Positions 34,632 to 43,696 are shown, counted from the first letter of the stretch. The stretch is 64,000 bases of DNA from Novosphingobium sp. PP1Y (GCF_000253255.1 NC_015580.1:1625001-1689000), one strand, 5' to 3'. Notes: generated from the sequence alone by a model not told the origin. Numbers and translations: made by a program.

Positions 34632-35402
34632 ATGGACAAACTTGAGCGATACGCCGAAACCCTCGACAGCGCAGCGTTGCACGCGCGTGCCACTCCGCAG
34701 CTCACCCATACCGATCCCGACCTGAGCGTCGCCGATGCGTACCGGGTCCAGAAACTGTCGGTCGCGCGGCGCCTGGCGCGGGGCGAGCGCCGCATCGGGG
34801 TCAAGATGGGGCTGACGAGCCGCGCCAAGATGCTGCAGGTCGGGGTCGACGAGGTCGCCTGGGGGCGGCTGACGGATGCCATGCTGATCGAGGAGGGCAC
34901 GGCCATATCGCGGGCGCGCTTCGTCCATCCGCGGGTCGAGCCGGAAGTCGCCTTCCTGATGAAGGCGCCGCTGGCCGGCAAGGTGACCGCGGCGGCCGCG
35001 CTGGCGGCGGTCGAGGCGATTGCCCCGGCGATGGAGATCATCGACAGCCGCTATGAGAACTTCAAGTTCGCGCTGTCCGATGTCATCGCCGACAACACCT
35101 CGTCGTCCGGGCTGGTGATCGGTTCCTGGAACGACCCCGCGATGGATTTCTCCAACCTTGGCGTTTACCTCGAAATCGACGGGGAAGTGACGCAGGTCGG
35201 CTCGACTGCAGCGATTCTCGGCCACCCCTTGCGCTCGCTGGTTGCTGCGGCGAGGCTTGTCGCCGAAGCGGGTGAGGAGATTTCTGCCGGGGACATCGTG
35301 ATGGCGGGCGGGATCACCGCCGCGCCCAATCTGGCGCCTGGCCAGACGGTGCGCACGACCGTCCAGGGGCTGGGTTCGGTCATGTTCCAGGTGGAGGCCT
35401 GA
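34632..35402 (+). CDS. xylI: 4-oxalocrotonate decarboxylase
   Basis: The 256-residue protein has RIGVKMGLTSRAKMLQVGVDE, HPRVEPEVAFLM and AMEIIDSRYENFKF, the XylI/DmpH form of the family. It decarboxylates the oxo form of 4-oxalocrotonate and, in characterised systems, works in a complex with the hydratase. The start at 34632 lies eleven bases after the aldolase stop, and its stop abuts the tautomerase start. Confidence 0.92.
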   Translation: MDKLERYAETLDSAALHARATPQLTHTDPDLSVADAYRVQKLSVARRLARGERRIGVKMGLTSRAKMLQVGVDEVAWGRLTDAMLIEEGTAISRARFVHPRVEPEVAFLMKAPLAGKVTAAAALAAVEAIAPAMEIIDSRYENFKFALSDVIADNTSSSGLVIGSWNDPAMDFSNLGVYLEIDGEVTQVGSTAAILGHPLRSLVAAARLVAEAGEEISAGDIVMAGGITAAPNLAPGQTVRTTVQGLGSVMFQVEA

Positions 35403-35615
35403 ATGCCGATCATCGAGGTCAACATGCTCGAAGGGAGGACTCCCGACGACAAGGAGCGGTTGATCCGGGCTTTGACCGCTGCCGCCATCGAATCGATCGG
35501 TGCGCCGCGCGAATCGGTTCGCATCATCCTGCGCGAGATGCCGCCAGGCCATTTCGCGGTGGGTGGAGAATCCTTTGCGGCCAAAGCGGCCGCGAAGGCA
35601 GCTGGACAAGGCTAG
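35403..35615 (+). CDS. xylH: 4-oxalocrotonate tautomerase
   Basis: The 70-residue protein begins MPIIEVNMLEGRT, so removal of Met leaves the catalytic Pro1; the Arg residues in APRESVRIILREMP match the family's active-site arginines. It ketonises 2-hydroxymuconate for the decarboxylase encoded just upstream. The C-terminus carries a short Ala/Lys-rich extension compared with the 62-residue Pseudomonas form. Confidence 0.95.
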   Translation: MPIIEVNMLEGRTPDDKERLIRALTAAAIESIGAPRESVRIILREMPPGHFAVGGESFAAKAAAKAAGQG

Positions 35616-35619
35616 GACA

Positions 35620-35898
35620 GTGACCGGCCTCCATCAAATCCGCGTGATCGGCGGCGGCGAGTTTACCTGCGGCGAGGACGAGCGGGTCCTCCTCGCAATG
35701 GAACGCTGTGGTGCCGGCGATATCGGAGTTGGTTGCCGGGGCGGCGGCTGCGGAATTTGCCGGGTGAAGGTAGTCGAAGGCGATTACCGGACCGGCAAGA
35801 TGAGTGCGGCGAAGGTGCCGGATAGCGATCGCCGGGCAGGTTATGCCCTGGCGTGCCGACTGTTTCCGGCCGGAGACCTGGTCATTGCAGTGGAATAG
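35620..35898 (+). CDS. xylT: Plant-type [2Fe-2S] ferredoxin, catechol dioxygenase reactivator
   Basis: From GTG 35620 the protein has 92 residues with cluster ligands C39, C44, C47 and C79 (CRGGGCGIC...LACRLF). The EFTCGEDERVLLAMER and VGCRGGGCGICRVKVVEGDY pattern is that of XylT/DmpQ/NahT, which reduces inactivated Fe(III) catechol 2,3-dioxygenase. It uses a GTG start four bases after the tautomerase stop. No dedicated reductase is next to it; XylA at 38820 or BphA4 could supply electrons. Confidence 0.9.
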   Translation: MTGLHQIRVIGGGEFTCGEDERVLLAMERCGAGDIGVGCRGGGCGICRVKVVEGDYRTGKMSAAKVPDSDRRAGYALACRLFPAGDLVIAVE

Positions 35899-35917
35899 GT
35901 TTGGAAGGAGATTTGAA

Positions 35918-37417
35918 ATGGCTACCCAACTGAAGAGCGCGGAAAACGAATACGGCATCAAGCCCGAATACGGACACTTCATCGGCGGTGAATGGGTTTC
36001 GGGCGACAGCGGCAAGACGATCGACCTGATCAACCCGGCGACCGGGGCGGTACTCACCAAGATCCAGGCCGGCAACGCCAAGGACATCCAGCGCGCGGTC
36101 GCGGCGGCCAAGGCCGCCTTCCCGAAGTGGTCGGAAAGCTCTGCCGCCCAGCGTCAGGAAATCCTGATCGAGGTCGCCCGCCGGCTCAAGGCGCGCCACC
36201 AGCACTACGCCACGCTCGAAACCCTGAACAACGGCAAGCCGATCCGCGAATCGATGTACTTCGACATGCCGCAGGCGATCGGCCAGTTCGAAGTGTTCGC
36301 CGGCGCGGCCTATGGCCTGCATGGCCAGACGCTGGACTATCCCGACGCGATCGGCATCGTCCACCGCGAGCCGCTGGGCGTCTGTGCGCAGATCATCCCG
36401 TGGAACGTCCCGATCCTGATGATGGCCTGCAAGATCGCCCCGGCCCTGGCTTCGGGCAACACGGTCGTGCTCAAGCCCGCGGAAACCGTGTGCCTGTCGG
36501 TAATCGAATTCTTTGTCGAAATGGCCGATCTGCTGCCCCCGGGCGTGATCAACGTGGTGACCGGCTACGGCGCCGACGTCGGTGAAGCGCTGGTGACCCA
36601 CGAAGACGTCCGCAAGGTTGCGTTCACCGGCTCGGTGGCGACGGCTCGCCGGATCATCCAGTATGCTTCGTCGAACATCATTCCCCAGACGCTCGAACTG
36701 GGCGGCAAGTCGGCGCACATCGTCTGCGCCGATGCCGACATCGATGCAGCCGTCGAAAGCGCCACGATGTCGACCGTGCTCAACAAGGGCGAAGTCTGCC
36801 TGGCCGGTTCGCGCCTGTTCCTGCACGAAGCGATCCAGGACGAATTCCTTGCCAAGTTCAAGGTGGCGCTCGAAGGCATCCGCCAGGGCGATCCGCTTGA
36901 CTTTGCCACCCAGATTGGTGCGCAGGCCTCGCAGATGCAGATGGACAAGGTCCAGAGCTACCTTCAGCTGGCCACCGACGAAGGTGCGACCGTGCTCACC
37001 GGCGGCAGCCGCAACGAAAGCCTGGCCGACGGCCATTTCATCAGGCCGACGGTATTCACCAACGTCAACAATTCGATGCGTATCGCCCGCGAGGAAATCT
37101 TCGGCCCGGTCACCAGCGTGCTGACCTGGAACGACGAGGACGCCATGATGGCGCTGGCCAACGACACGACCTATGGCCTGGCCGGCGGCGTCTGGACCAA
37201 GGACATCGCCCGCGCACACCGGATTGCCCGCAAGCTCGAAACCGGGACGGTTTGGGTCAACCGTTACTACAACCTCAAGCCCAACATGCCGCTGGGCGGC
37301 TACAAGCAAAGCGGTTTCGGCCGTGAATTCAGCCATGAAGTCCTGCACCACTACACGCAGACCAAGTCGGTTGTGATCAACCTGCAGGAAGGGCGAATGG
37401 GGATGTTCGACCAGTAA
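35918..37417 (+). CDS. NAD-dependent aldehyde dehydrogenase, candidate benzaldehyde dehydrogenase
   Basis: The 499-residue enzyme has IIPWNVPILMMACK, FTGSVATARRII, LELGGKSAHIVC (Glu base) and NKGEVCLAGSRLFL (catalytic Cys), and ends with PLGGYKQSGFGREF. ATG 35918 follows AAGGAG. By position in sphingomonad clusters and the presence of XylMA (which yields benzyl alcohol and benzaldehyde), it is a fair candidate for XylC. The sequence is also like general acetaldehyde/aldehyde dehydrogenases, so substrate is not certain. Confidence 0.85.
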   Translation: MATQLKSAENEYGIKPEYGHFIGGEWVSGDSGKTIDLINPATGAVLTKIQAGNAKDIQRAVAAAKAAFPKWSESSAAQRQEILIEVARRLKARHQHYATLETLNNGKPIRESMYFDMPQAIGQFEVFAGAAYGLHGQTLDYPDAIGIVHREPLGVCAQIIPWNVPILMMACKIAPALASGNTVVLKPAETVCLSVIEFFVEMADLLPPGVINVVTGYGADVGEALVTHEDVRKVAFTGSVATARRIIQYASSNIIPQTLELGGKSAHIVCADADIDAAVESATMSTVLNKGEVCLAGSRLFLHEAIQDEFLAKFKVALEGIRQGDPLDFATQIGAQASQMQMDKVQSYLQLATDEGATVLTGGSRNESLADGHFIRPTVFTNVNNSMRIAREEIFGPVTSVLTWNDEDAMMALANDTTYGLAGGVWTKDIARAHRIARKLETGTVWVNRYYNLKPNMPLGGYKQSGFGREFSHEVLHHYTQTKSVVINLQEGRMGMFDQ

Positions 37418-37459
37418 GGTCGCCCGACGCATAAAAACGGCTTGAATGGGAGATTGGCA

Positions 37460-38260
37460 TTGTCTGCAAGGCTTGAAGGACAGGTCGCGCTGCTGACCGG
37501 CGGCGCAACCGGAATTGGTGCAGCGGTCGTTGCCCGCTACATCGAGGAAGGGGCCAGGGTCGGCGTGCTCGTCCGTGACGACGAGCAGGCCGGGCTGGTG
37601 CGTTCGCGCCACGGTGACAAGGTCGCCGTGGTGGCGGGCGACGTCCGTTCCTATGCAGACAATGCGCGGGCCGTTGCCGAAACTGTCGGGGCATTCGGCA
37701 AGCTGGATGTCTTTGTCGGCAATGTCGGGATCTGGGATTTCATGGTGCCGCTCGAGCAGCAGGATCCCGATCAGCTCGAAAAGACCTTTGACGAAATCTT
37801 TGACGTCAACCTGAAGGGCTATTTCTTCGGGGCGCGGGCGGCCATTCCCGAACTTAGGAAGACCAAGGGCAGCATCGTCTTCACCGCCTCGACCTCGAGC
37901 TATTACACTGGCGGCGGCGGAACCCTGTATGTCGCATCGAAGCACGCGGTGCTCGGCCTGATCCGCCAGCTGGCCTGGGAGCTGACACCCGATATCCGGG
38001 TCAATGGCGTCGCCCCGGGCGGCACCCGGACCCCGCTCAGCGGGACCGAGAGCGGCGGCTTCTCCGAAACCAGGATGGAGGAGATGCCCGGCCTGGACGA
38101 CCTCATTTCCGGAATGACGCCGCTCGCGCGGATCGCCGAGCCGGATGACCATGCCGGCCTCTACGCGCTTCTCGCCTCCCGTCGCGATTCTGCATACATG
38201 ACCGGAACGGTGCTGCTGAGCGATGGCGGCATCGGCATCGGCAAGCGCCCCGGTACCTGA
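37460..38260 (+). CDS. bphB: cis-2,3-dihydrobiphenyl-2,3-diol dehydrogenase
   Basis: The 266-residue short-chain dehydrogenase has TGGATGIGAAVV (NAD site), STSSYYTGGGGTLYVASKHA (Ser, Tyr and Lys of the active site) and GVAPGGTRTPLSG, features of BphB/NahB. It oxidises arene cis-dihydrodiols from the dioxygenases at 41194-45035 to catechols. The TTG at 37460 is chosen because GGGAGA lies seven bases before it; an upstream TTG at 37442 would add six residues and has no ribosome site. It is near the end of the xyl operon. Confidence 0.9.
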   Translation: MSARLEGQVALLTGGATGIGAAVVARYIEEGARVGVLVRDDEQAGLVRSRHGDKVAVVAGDVRSYADNARAVAETVGAFGKLDVFVGNVGIWDFMVPLEQQDPDQLEKTFDEIFDVNLKGYFFGARAAIPELRKTKGSIVFTASTSSYYTGGGGTLYVASKHAVLGLIRQLAWELTPDIRVNGVAPGGTRTPLSGTESGGFSETRMEEMPGLDDLISGMTPLARIAEPDDHAGLYALLASRRDSAYMTGTVLLSDGGIGIGKRPGT

Positions 38261-38335
38261 TCCGTTACCTGGCCCGGGACTTTCAGGGCCCCGGGGCTGG
38301 AACGCCTGAACATCACAAGAAAAGGAGCGAGAGCA

Positions 38336-38716
38336 ATGGCTGAAAGGTTCGATTTCAAGGAATTGCTGGCTGTTCCCGGTGTGCTCGGGGCGGCGCGGTG
38401 GAAGCCGACCCATCCGGGCGGTTCGGTGGCGCCGCCGGAATTGGTCGAATTCGGCGGGCAAATCACCCGGGATCGGGCCGAACGCATGATGGGCCATGCC
38501 GAAGCAGGCGGGCTTGCGATCTATGGCATCGGGCAGCTCAGCTACCAGCGGGCGCCGGTCGACAAGACGGTCGTCTACCCGATCGACGCCTATTATGCCC
38601 ATGGCCAGTATACCTCGGTGATCGCGACCATCAACCGGGTTGCCGTGCTGCTGGACAACAAGGAAAAGGTGGACGTTCAGGACCTGGTGCGGAAAATGGT
38701 CCTGGTCGACAACTGA
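38336..38716 (+). CDS. Small protein of unknown function (DUF2173-like)
   Basis: The 126-residue protein starts after AAGGAGCGAGAG. It contains ELLAVPGVLGAARW, a GLAIYGIGQLSY strand and ATINRVAVLLDNKEKVDVQDL. The arrangement resembles roadblock/DUF2173 proteins, but I recall no function. It is last in the meta-pathway operon, next to bphB, a position in which uncharacterised small genes occur in other sphingomonad clusters. It lacks a signal peptide and metal motifs. Confidence 0.65.
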   Translation: MAERFDFKELLAVPGVLGAARWKPTHPGGSVAPPELVEFGGQITRDRAERMMGHAEAGGLAIYGIGQLSYQRAPVDKTVVYPIDAYYAHGQYTSVIATINRVAVLLDNKEKVDVQDLVRKMVLVDN

Positions 38717-38718
38717 GT

Positions 38719-38734
38719 GCCCGGCGCGCCGGGC
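38719..38734. repeat. 16-base perfect palindrome between convergent operons
   Basis: GCCCGGCGCGCCGGGC lies directly after the stop of the rightward operon and before the end of the leftward xylMA operon (38820). GC-rich inverted repeats continue to about 38755. No T run follows, so it is at best a weak bidirectional terminator. Confidence 0.4.
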
Positions 38735-38819
38735 CGGCCAGGGGCCGGTTCCGGCGTGTCGAACCGCCTGATCGGAAACCGGGCCGGAGCGACGCCAGGC
38801 CCGGACCGGACGTCCATGC

Positions 38820-39860
38820 TCAGGGTTTCGTGCTCTTGTCGAGAAAGCGGTCGGCCGCGATCAGCTCAGGCAATAGGCCGTGCCGGACAAGCTGGGCTTC
38901 GGCGGCGTCGATCATGGCTGGAGGTCCGCACAGGTAGGCTTCGGTGCTGGCCAGGCCAGCCAGCCGTGCGATCGGCTCGGTAACCAGCCCCCGGGCCCCG
39001 GTCCAGCCGCTGCCCGCATCCTCTTCCGACAGCACCGGAACAAATTCGAAGGGCGCATTCCAGGCCGTGCGGAGCGCTTCGATCTCGTCCAGGCAATAGA
39101 GGTGTTGCCGGGTCCGGGCCCCGTAAAGCAGGGTAACCGGCCGGTTCGCCCCCAAGGACCGGGCCTGCTGCAAGATCGCCATGATCGGGGCAAGGCCGCT
39201 GCCGCCTGCCAGGCAGAGCATCGGCGCGGCGCTGTCCTTGAGGCGGAATTGACCGTAGGGGCCCGAGAGGTCGAGGGTCTGGCCGATGCGCTCCGCACCG
39301 AACAGCCAGTCGGTGAAGAGGCCGCCGGGAACGTGCCGGACATGGAATTCGAGCCGGGTTGTCTCCCCCGCTTCCGGAGCGAAAGCGAAAGAGTAGCTGC
39401 GCGGTTCGGCGATGCCCGGTGCCGTAAGGTCGGCATATTGTCCGGGAATGAATCCCATCGGGCGATCGAGTTCGACCACCAGATTGATGATGTCCGGGCA
39501 CAGCCGGGTCGTGCCAACGATGGTCGCGGTGTAATGTTCCACCGCCTGCTGGCGGGACAGGGGAGCATCGAGGGCGATGACCAGATCCGAGCGCGGCATC
39601 GCCTGGCAGGCCAGGCGATAGCCTTGCGACAGCGCATCGCGTTCGAGAACCAGGGCGGAGGGGCTCAGCTCCCCGATCTTGCCTTCGACCAGCTTGAACC
39701 GGCATGTGCCGCACGAGCCGACCTTGCAATCGTGCGGCATGGCAAGGCCTTCAGACAGCATCGCCTCGAGCAGGGTCTTGCCCCGCAGAACTTCCAGGGT
39801 TGCCGCTTCTCCGGCAACGGTGACCTTGGTTGCTTGCTGCTTTTTGAAGAACGAGAACAT
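38820..39860 (-). CDS. xylA: Xylene/toluene monooxygenase reductase component
   Basis: The 346-residue protein has an N-terminal plant-type [2Fe-2S] domain with C45, C50, C53 and C85, then an FAD domain (GIAEPRSYSFAFAP) and an NAD domain (LAGGSGLAPIMAIL, YLCGPPAMID). This fused layout and size match XylA. It passes electrons to the membrane di-iron hydroxylase encoded upstream at 39983. The leader lacks a signal peptide, so it is cytoplasmic. It is the last gene of the sigma54-driven leftward operon. Confidence 0.92.
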   Translation of the reverse strand: MFSFFKKQQATKVTVAGEAATLEVLRGKTLLEAMLSEGLAMPHDCKVGSCGTCRFKLVEGKIGELSPSALVLERDALSQGYRLACQAMPRSDLVIALDAPLSRQQAVEHYTATIVGTTRLCPDIINLVVELDRPMGFIPGQYADLTAPGIAEPRSYSFAFAPEAGETTRLEFHVRHVPGGLFTDWLFGAERIGQTLDLSGPYGQFRLKDSAAPMLCLAGGSGLAPIMAILQQARSLGANRPVTLLYGARTRQHLYCLDEIEALRTAWNAPFEFVPVLSEEDAGSGWTGARGLVTEPIARLAGLASTEAYLCGPPAMIDAAEAQLVRHGLLPELIAADRFLDKSTKP

Positions 39861-39905
39861 TGATCAGGCTGCCTTGAAGGGACATGATGTCGTTGAAAGA
39901 AAGAA

Positions 39906-39931
39906 GCGGCATCCCCGCAAGGGGATGCCGC
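39906..39931 (-). other. GCAA-loop hairpin between xylM and xylA
   Basis: An 11-base-pair perfect stem (39906-39916 with 39921-39931) closes a GNRA-type GCAA loop. On the leftward transcript it is followed by TTCTTTCTTTC, a pyrimidine-rich tract with few consecutive T. It may act as an attenuator, processing site or partial terminator lowering xylA relative to xylM. Confidence 0.55.
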
Positions 39932-39982
39932 CAAGGTTACATGGGGCAATCGGAGAGAAAGGTCCCCATGCGGGTGGAACTG

Positions 39983-41086
39983 TCAATCGGTGGTGGCCCA
40001 GGCTGGCCAGCCCGCCCTTGCGTTTGCCGCCATCGCCAGCTGGCGCTCGGTCGACGAGGCGAAATGCAGATCCCAGTCCTTCAGCCGCGGCTGCGCGATG
40101 AACTTGTGCCAGACGGGCGGAACCAGACCGCACAGGAAGCACAGGAACAGCGAGGGCATCTGCGGCGCCTTCGGCTCGGGCTGAAGTTCATAGAAGGGAA
40201 TGTGGCCATCGAGATGGTGGTTGATGTGGTTGGTGATTTCCACGCCGATCGGACGCACGATCATGCCCAGATGGTTCCAGGCATGGTGTTTGGCGATGGG
40301 ATCGCCTTCAACGCGCAGCAATCCATAGTGCTGGAAATAGTTGAACCCTTCGACGAACATCTTGGCGAAGAACATCGCGCCGAAGGTAGCGAAGCCGGCG
40401 ATCGGCCCTGCCGCCGCCGCGACGCCCAGGATGATCGCGCCGACCAGCACCAGCTGGAGCCACATGGCATTGCGCCAGCTCCACGGCGAATAACCGAGCC
40501 GCGTGAGGATTTCGCCCTGCTTTTCCCAGGTGTCCTTGTACGAACCCCAGGTGGCCTGGAACACGAAGCTGTAGATCGTTTGTCCGCGGAGCGGCGTGTC
40601 GCTGTCCTTTGCGGTATCGAGATGGACATGATGGGTGACGATATGGGCGACATCGCGGTTGGGATCGCCGTAGAAGGCGCTCAGCCCCTTGGCCACGGCC
40701 CGCGGAAACCAGTGGCGGCGATGCATCAGCTCGTGCGCCACCGGCAGGGTCGGGACAGCCGAAAGCCAGGCCAGGCTGGCGATCGAACCGATCAGTTGCC
40801 AGGCCGAACCATCGGCTCCCCAGATCGGGTTGGTGCCGCTCACCACCGAATTGGCGAACGCGAGATAAAGCGCCACGATCAGCGGCAATTGCAGGTAGAT
40901 CGCGATATCGGCAACCGGCGCAATCCCGCGCGAGCGCACCTTGTGATCACTCGGCAGGACGATATCCAGCAGCATCAGCACCGCGAAGGTGGCGATGCCA
41001 AGCCAGACGAACGGGCCGCCGAGGATAAAGCCGGCAACGCCGGTGAGGGTCATGGCGGGGACCAGAAAATAGCGCAGAGCGTCCAT
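39983..41086 (-). CDS. xylM: Xylene/toluene monooxygenase hydroxylase component (membrane di-iron)
   Basis: The 367-residue integral membrane protein matches XylM in length. It has hydrophobic segments near residues 5-45 and 60-110, and the histidine boxes HELMH (118-122), H-x3-THH-x-H (148-155) and NHINHH near residue 300 that bind the di-iron centre. It hydroxylates methyl groups of toluene or xylene to benzyl alcohols. ATG 41086 follows GGAGAGAAG; a longer in-frame start lacks family similarity. It is co-transcribed with the oxygenase genes upstream and xylA downstream. Confidence 0.92.
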   Translation of the reverse strand: MDALRYFLVPAMTLTGVAGFILGGPFVWLGIATFAVLMLLDIVLPSDHKVRSRGIAPVADIAIYLQLPLIVALYLAFANSVVSGTNPIWGADGSAWQLIGSIASLAWLSAVPTLPVAHELMHRRHWFPRAVAKGLSAFYGDPNRDVAHIVTHHVHLDTAKDSDTPLRGQTIYSFVFQATWGSYKDTWEKQGEILTRLGYSPWSWRNAMWLQLVLVGAIILGVAAAAGPIAGFATFGAMFFAKMFVEGFNYFQHYGLLRVEGDPIAKHHAWNHLGMIVRPIGVEITNHINHHLDGHIPFYELQPEPKAPQMPSLFLCFLCGLVPPVWHKFIAQPRLKDWDLHFASSTERQLAMAANARAGWPAWATTD

Positions 41087-41193
41087 TGCTTCTCTCCGAT
41101 TTGGGTATCTTCCCCCGATCCGGGGAGCGTCCCATTGTCTTATGATTGAACGGCGCGGCATCGGGGGCTTTCCCGATGTCGCGCCGGGATTTC

Positions 41194-41745
41194 CTAGAGG
41201 TAGATGTTCAGGTTCTTGCTGAGCATGATGTTGTGCTTGAGGATGATCCGCCGCCTGACGAGCTGATAGGCTCCGCCGACTTCGCGCCAGATGTCGATCC
41301 GGTTGCCGATCAGCGAATCCTCGTCGCGCTCGTTGCGGTTACGGTAGGCGTAGAAGTTCGAGAACACCCGGAATTCATCTGCCTTGTCGGTGTTTTCCAC
41401 TTCGACATTGGTGATGATGTGGGTGTAGCGCGTCGCGGGATCTTCCGACCAAGCAGTGCCTGTTTCCAGGCGCGTGAGGCGTTTTTTGATCTCGTCGAGG
41501 CTGTCGTTGTAATAGGCCATCCGCGTCAGGTCGGTGACCTGATCGGTCGTGTCGCGGCGATAGCGAGTCTCGATCCCTGGCATGTGATAATGCAGGTCGT
41601 CTGCGAGCATCGCCACCCAGCCGACATAATCCTCATCGTCGAGGCGGCGCGCTTCACGATAGAGGGTCTGGGTCAGCGCATGGCTCACTTCCAGCGAAGC
41701 GGCCGCGCCAGTGCGGGGGCGTTCGAGAGTGGTCGTTTGGTTCAT
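41194..41745 (-). CDS. Aromatic ring dioxygenase beta subunit (BphA2-like)
   Basis: The 183-residue protein has LYREARRLDDEDYVGWVAML, RMAYYNDSLDEIKKRL and RRRIILKHNIMLSKNLNIY, typical of naphthalene/biphenyl dioxygenase small subunits. ATG 41745 is preferred to a TTG two codons earlier. The alpha subunit ends 17 bases upstream at 41762, so both form one terminal oxygenase. Confidence 0.9.
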   Translation of the reverse strand: MNQTTTLERPRTGAAASLEVSHALTQTLYREARRLDDEDYVGWVAMLADDLHYHMPGIETRYRRDTTDQVTDLTRMAYYNDSLDEIKKRLTRLETGTAWSEDPATRYTHIITNVEVENTDKADEFRVFSNFYAYRNRNERDEDSLIGNRIDIWREVGGAYQLVRRRIILKHNIMLSKNLNIYL

Positions 41746-41761
41746 GGTCAAATATCCTCAC

Positions 41762-43129
41762 TCAAAGCGCGAACAGGCCGGGAAGGTCGCGCGTTTCGGC
41801 GACCCCGGTCAGGCGCGGTTCGGGCCGCGGCGGCATCGCGCCGAGATCGGTGGCCTCCATCATGTCCAGCCACCGCTGGTAGAAGCCGCGCTGGTTGGCG
41901 TCGTTGTACTGGCCGCGATAGACGATCCCGGGCAGGGTATCGTGATCGATCTGGCGCCCGATCCCGCAGCGGTAGTGCAGCCGTTCGTGGCGGGTGACGA
42001 CGCCGCGGTTGACCGTGGTGCAGTTTTCCCAATTTTCGCCATCGTCCATCTCGAAGGTGCCGCCCGGGCCGAAGGTCTGCATCACGCCTTTGGTCACTTC
42101 GTCCTTGATGTCGTCGGGCATGGCCTTGTTGACGATCACCCAGGTCTTGAGCTCGAACTGCATCGGCCCCTTGGGCTGCCACTGCCGGAAGGTGGAAATC
42201 CCGGGCAGGAACGAGACGTTCGGGAAGATCGAGGCCGAGGCCACCGAGCCGAAGATCTGCGAGCGCATCGTGCCCAGCCGATCCGCCATCTTCGGGCGCA
42301 TCTTCTCGTAATATTCCAGCACCTTGGGGCGGCCCAGGAGGAACAGGTCGCCGACGCCCTCGGTGCCGAACTCCCAGCCATGCCCGTTGACGCTGGCATG
42401 GTAGGAATTTTCCATGTCGATCGGCGGGAAGGGCTGGCCGTTGTTCATCGACCGGCAGCCCGAATCGTGGGTCCAGCCGGCGTGGTAGGCATCGCCGATG
42501 AAGTTTTCGACCCCGAACTTCCAGTTGGCGCTGATCACCGACTTGATGCAGCCGCCGATCAGTTCGGTGCCGCCTTCCTCGTTGTCGAGCAGCATGTCGA
42601 GATACCAGCGGAAATCGCCGAGCCAGGCATCGAGGCTGGGTCCATCCTCGGCGAAGGTGGCGAATACCAGTCCCTTGTAGCTGCCGACCCGGGCGACCTG
42701 CCGCAGGCCGTTCTTCTTGCGGTCGATGTCGCCTTCGTCGTAGCAGTATTCCTCGTGCATGCCCTGCAGTTCGCCGGCGGTGTTGAAAGCCCAGCCGTGA
42801 TAGTTGCAGACGAACCGGCGGGTGTTGCCGGCATCCGCGAAGCAGACCTTGTTGCCGCGATGCGGGCAGGAATTGAGGTAGACCTTGATCGAGCCGTCGG
42901 GCTGGCGGGTGACGATCACTGCGTCCTCGCCCATGTGCGTGGTCAGGAAATCGCCGGCCCTGGGCAGCTGGCTTTCATGGGCGACGAACAGCCACGAGCG
43001 CGCGAAGATGCGGTACAGCTCTTCCTCGTAGATGTCGGCATCGCTGAAGATGCGGCGATCAAGCCAGCCTTCCTTCAGGTCCATGTAACGCGAAAATTCT
43101 GGCTCGCGGCCGAACCGTTCCATACGCAT
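41762..43129 (-). CDS. Aromatic ring dioxygenase alpha subunit (biphenyl/naphthalene type)
   Basis: The 455-residue protein has Rieske ligands C88, H90, C108 and H111 (CPHRGNKVC, CNYHGW) and iron site D213-x2-H216-x4-H221 (GDAYHAGWTHD). The length and NFIGDAYHAGWTH context are those of dihydroxylating BphA1/NahAc/PhnA1 enzymes. It should make cis-dihydrodiols from biphenyl, naphthalene or larger PAHs, taken on by BphB. It sits in the sigma54-driven operon with a second alpha/beta pair upstream and xylMA downstream. Confidence 0.92.
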   Translation of the reverse strand: MRMERFGREPEFSRYMDLKEGWLDRRIFSDADIYEEELYRIFARSWLFVAHESQLPRAGDFLTTHMGEDAVIVTRQPDGSIKVYLNSCPHRGNKVCFADAGNTRRFVCNYHGWAFNTAGELQGMHEEYCYDEGDIDRKKNGLRQVARVGSYKGLVFATFAEDGPSLDAWLGDFRWYLDMLLDNEEGGTELIGGCIKSVISANWKFGVENFIGDAYHAGWTHDSGCRSMNNGQPFPPIDMENSYHASVNGHGWEFGTEGVGDLFLLGRPKVLEYYEKMRPKMADRLGTMRSQIFGSVASASIFPNVSFLPGISTFRQWQPKGPMQFELKTWVIVNKAMPDDIKDEVTKGVMQTFGPGGTFEMDDGENWENCTTVNRGVVTRHERLHYRCGIGRQIDHDTLPGIVYRGQYNDANQRGFYQRWLDMMEATDLGAMPPRPEPRLTGVAETRDLPGLFAL

Positions 43130-43168
43130 GGTCTTCGTCTCCCGTAGTGTTGATCTAATTGTGTTGAT

Positions 43169-43696
43169 CTAGAAAAATACGTTGACGTTGCTGTCGGGCA
43201 GCACCGCATGGTCGAGCGCGATTTCGCGTGCGGCGAGAAGCCAGCCTTCGCCGCCCTTGCGCCAGCGATCCGTGCGTCCGGCGGTGAGCAACCTGGTTTG
43301 CCCGTCGATCCGGTTGCGATGAATCACGACGACCGAATGGACAATGGCTTCGTTCGGCTCGTCCGCAGGCAGAACTTCCACGTTCGAGACCACGCGGCGG
43401 ACGAAGTTCGGCGGATCCTCCGCCCAGACGAAGCCGGAGCGCAGACGGTCGATCCGCAGCTTCAGCCGCGCGAGATTGTCGTTGAAGACATTTCCTGCGC
43501 CGACCGCGATCGGGGCGGAACGGTCGGCCCGGAAGCGTCGGCTCTTGAGCGCCATGTGGTAGGATACGTCCTCGCACAGCAGTTCCAGCCAATCCTCGAA
43601 GCGTTCTTCGTCGAGCAGTCGCGCCTCGTGGTACAGGCGCTGGGTAAGGGCGGTTACTGCGTCGTGCAGCGCGGGTACCTGGCGCAGGTCAAGCAT
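43169..43696 (-). CDS. Aromatic ring dioxygenase beta subunit
   Basis: The 175-residue protein has LYHEARLLDEERFEDWLELL, VFNDNLARLKLRIDRLRSG and ALDHAVLPDSNVNVFF, matching RHO small subunits. Its start at 43696 overlaps the end of the upstream alpha gene by eight bases. It pairs with the alpha subunit at 43689-45035 as the first oxygenase of the operon. Confidence 0.9.
   Translation of the reverse strand: MLDLRQVPALHDAVTALTQRLYHEARLLDEERFEDWLELLCEDVSYHMALKSRRFRADRSAPIAVGAGNVFNDNLARLKLRIDRLRSGFVWAEDPPNFVRRVVSNVEVLPADEPNEAIVHSVVVIHRNRIDGQTRLLTAGRTDRWRKGGEGWLLAAREIALDHAVLPDSNVNVFF

Noticed and set aside
38719..38760. GC-rich palindromes as a strong bidirectional terminator
   Set aside because: Stems are strong but no T run follows on either strand, so only a weak repeat feature is reported.
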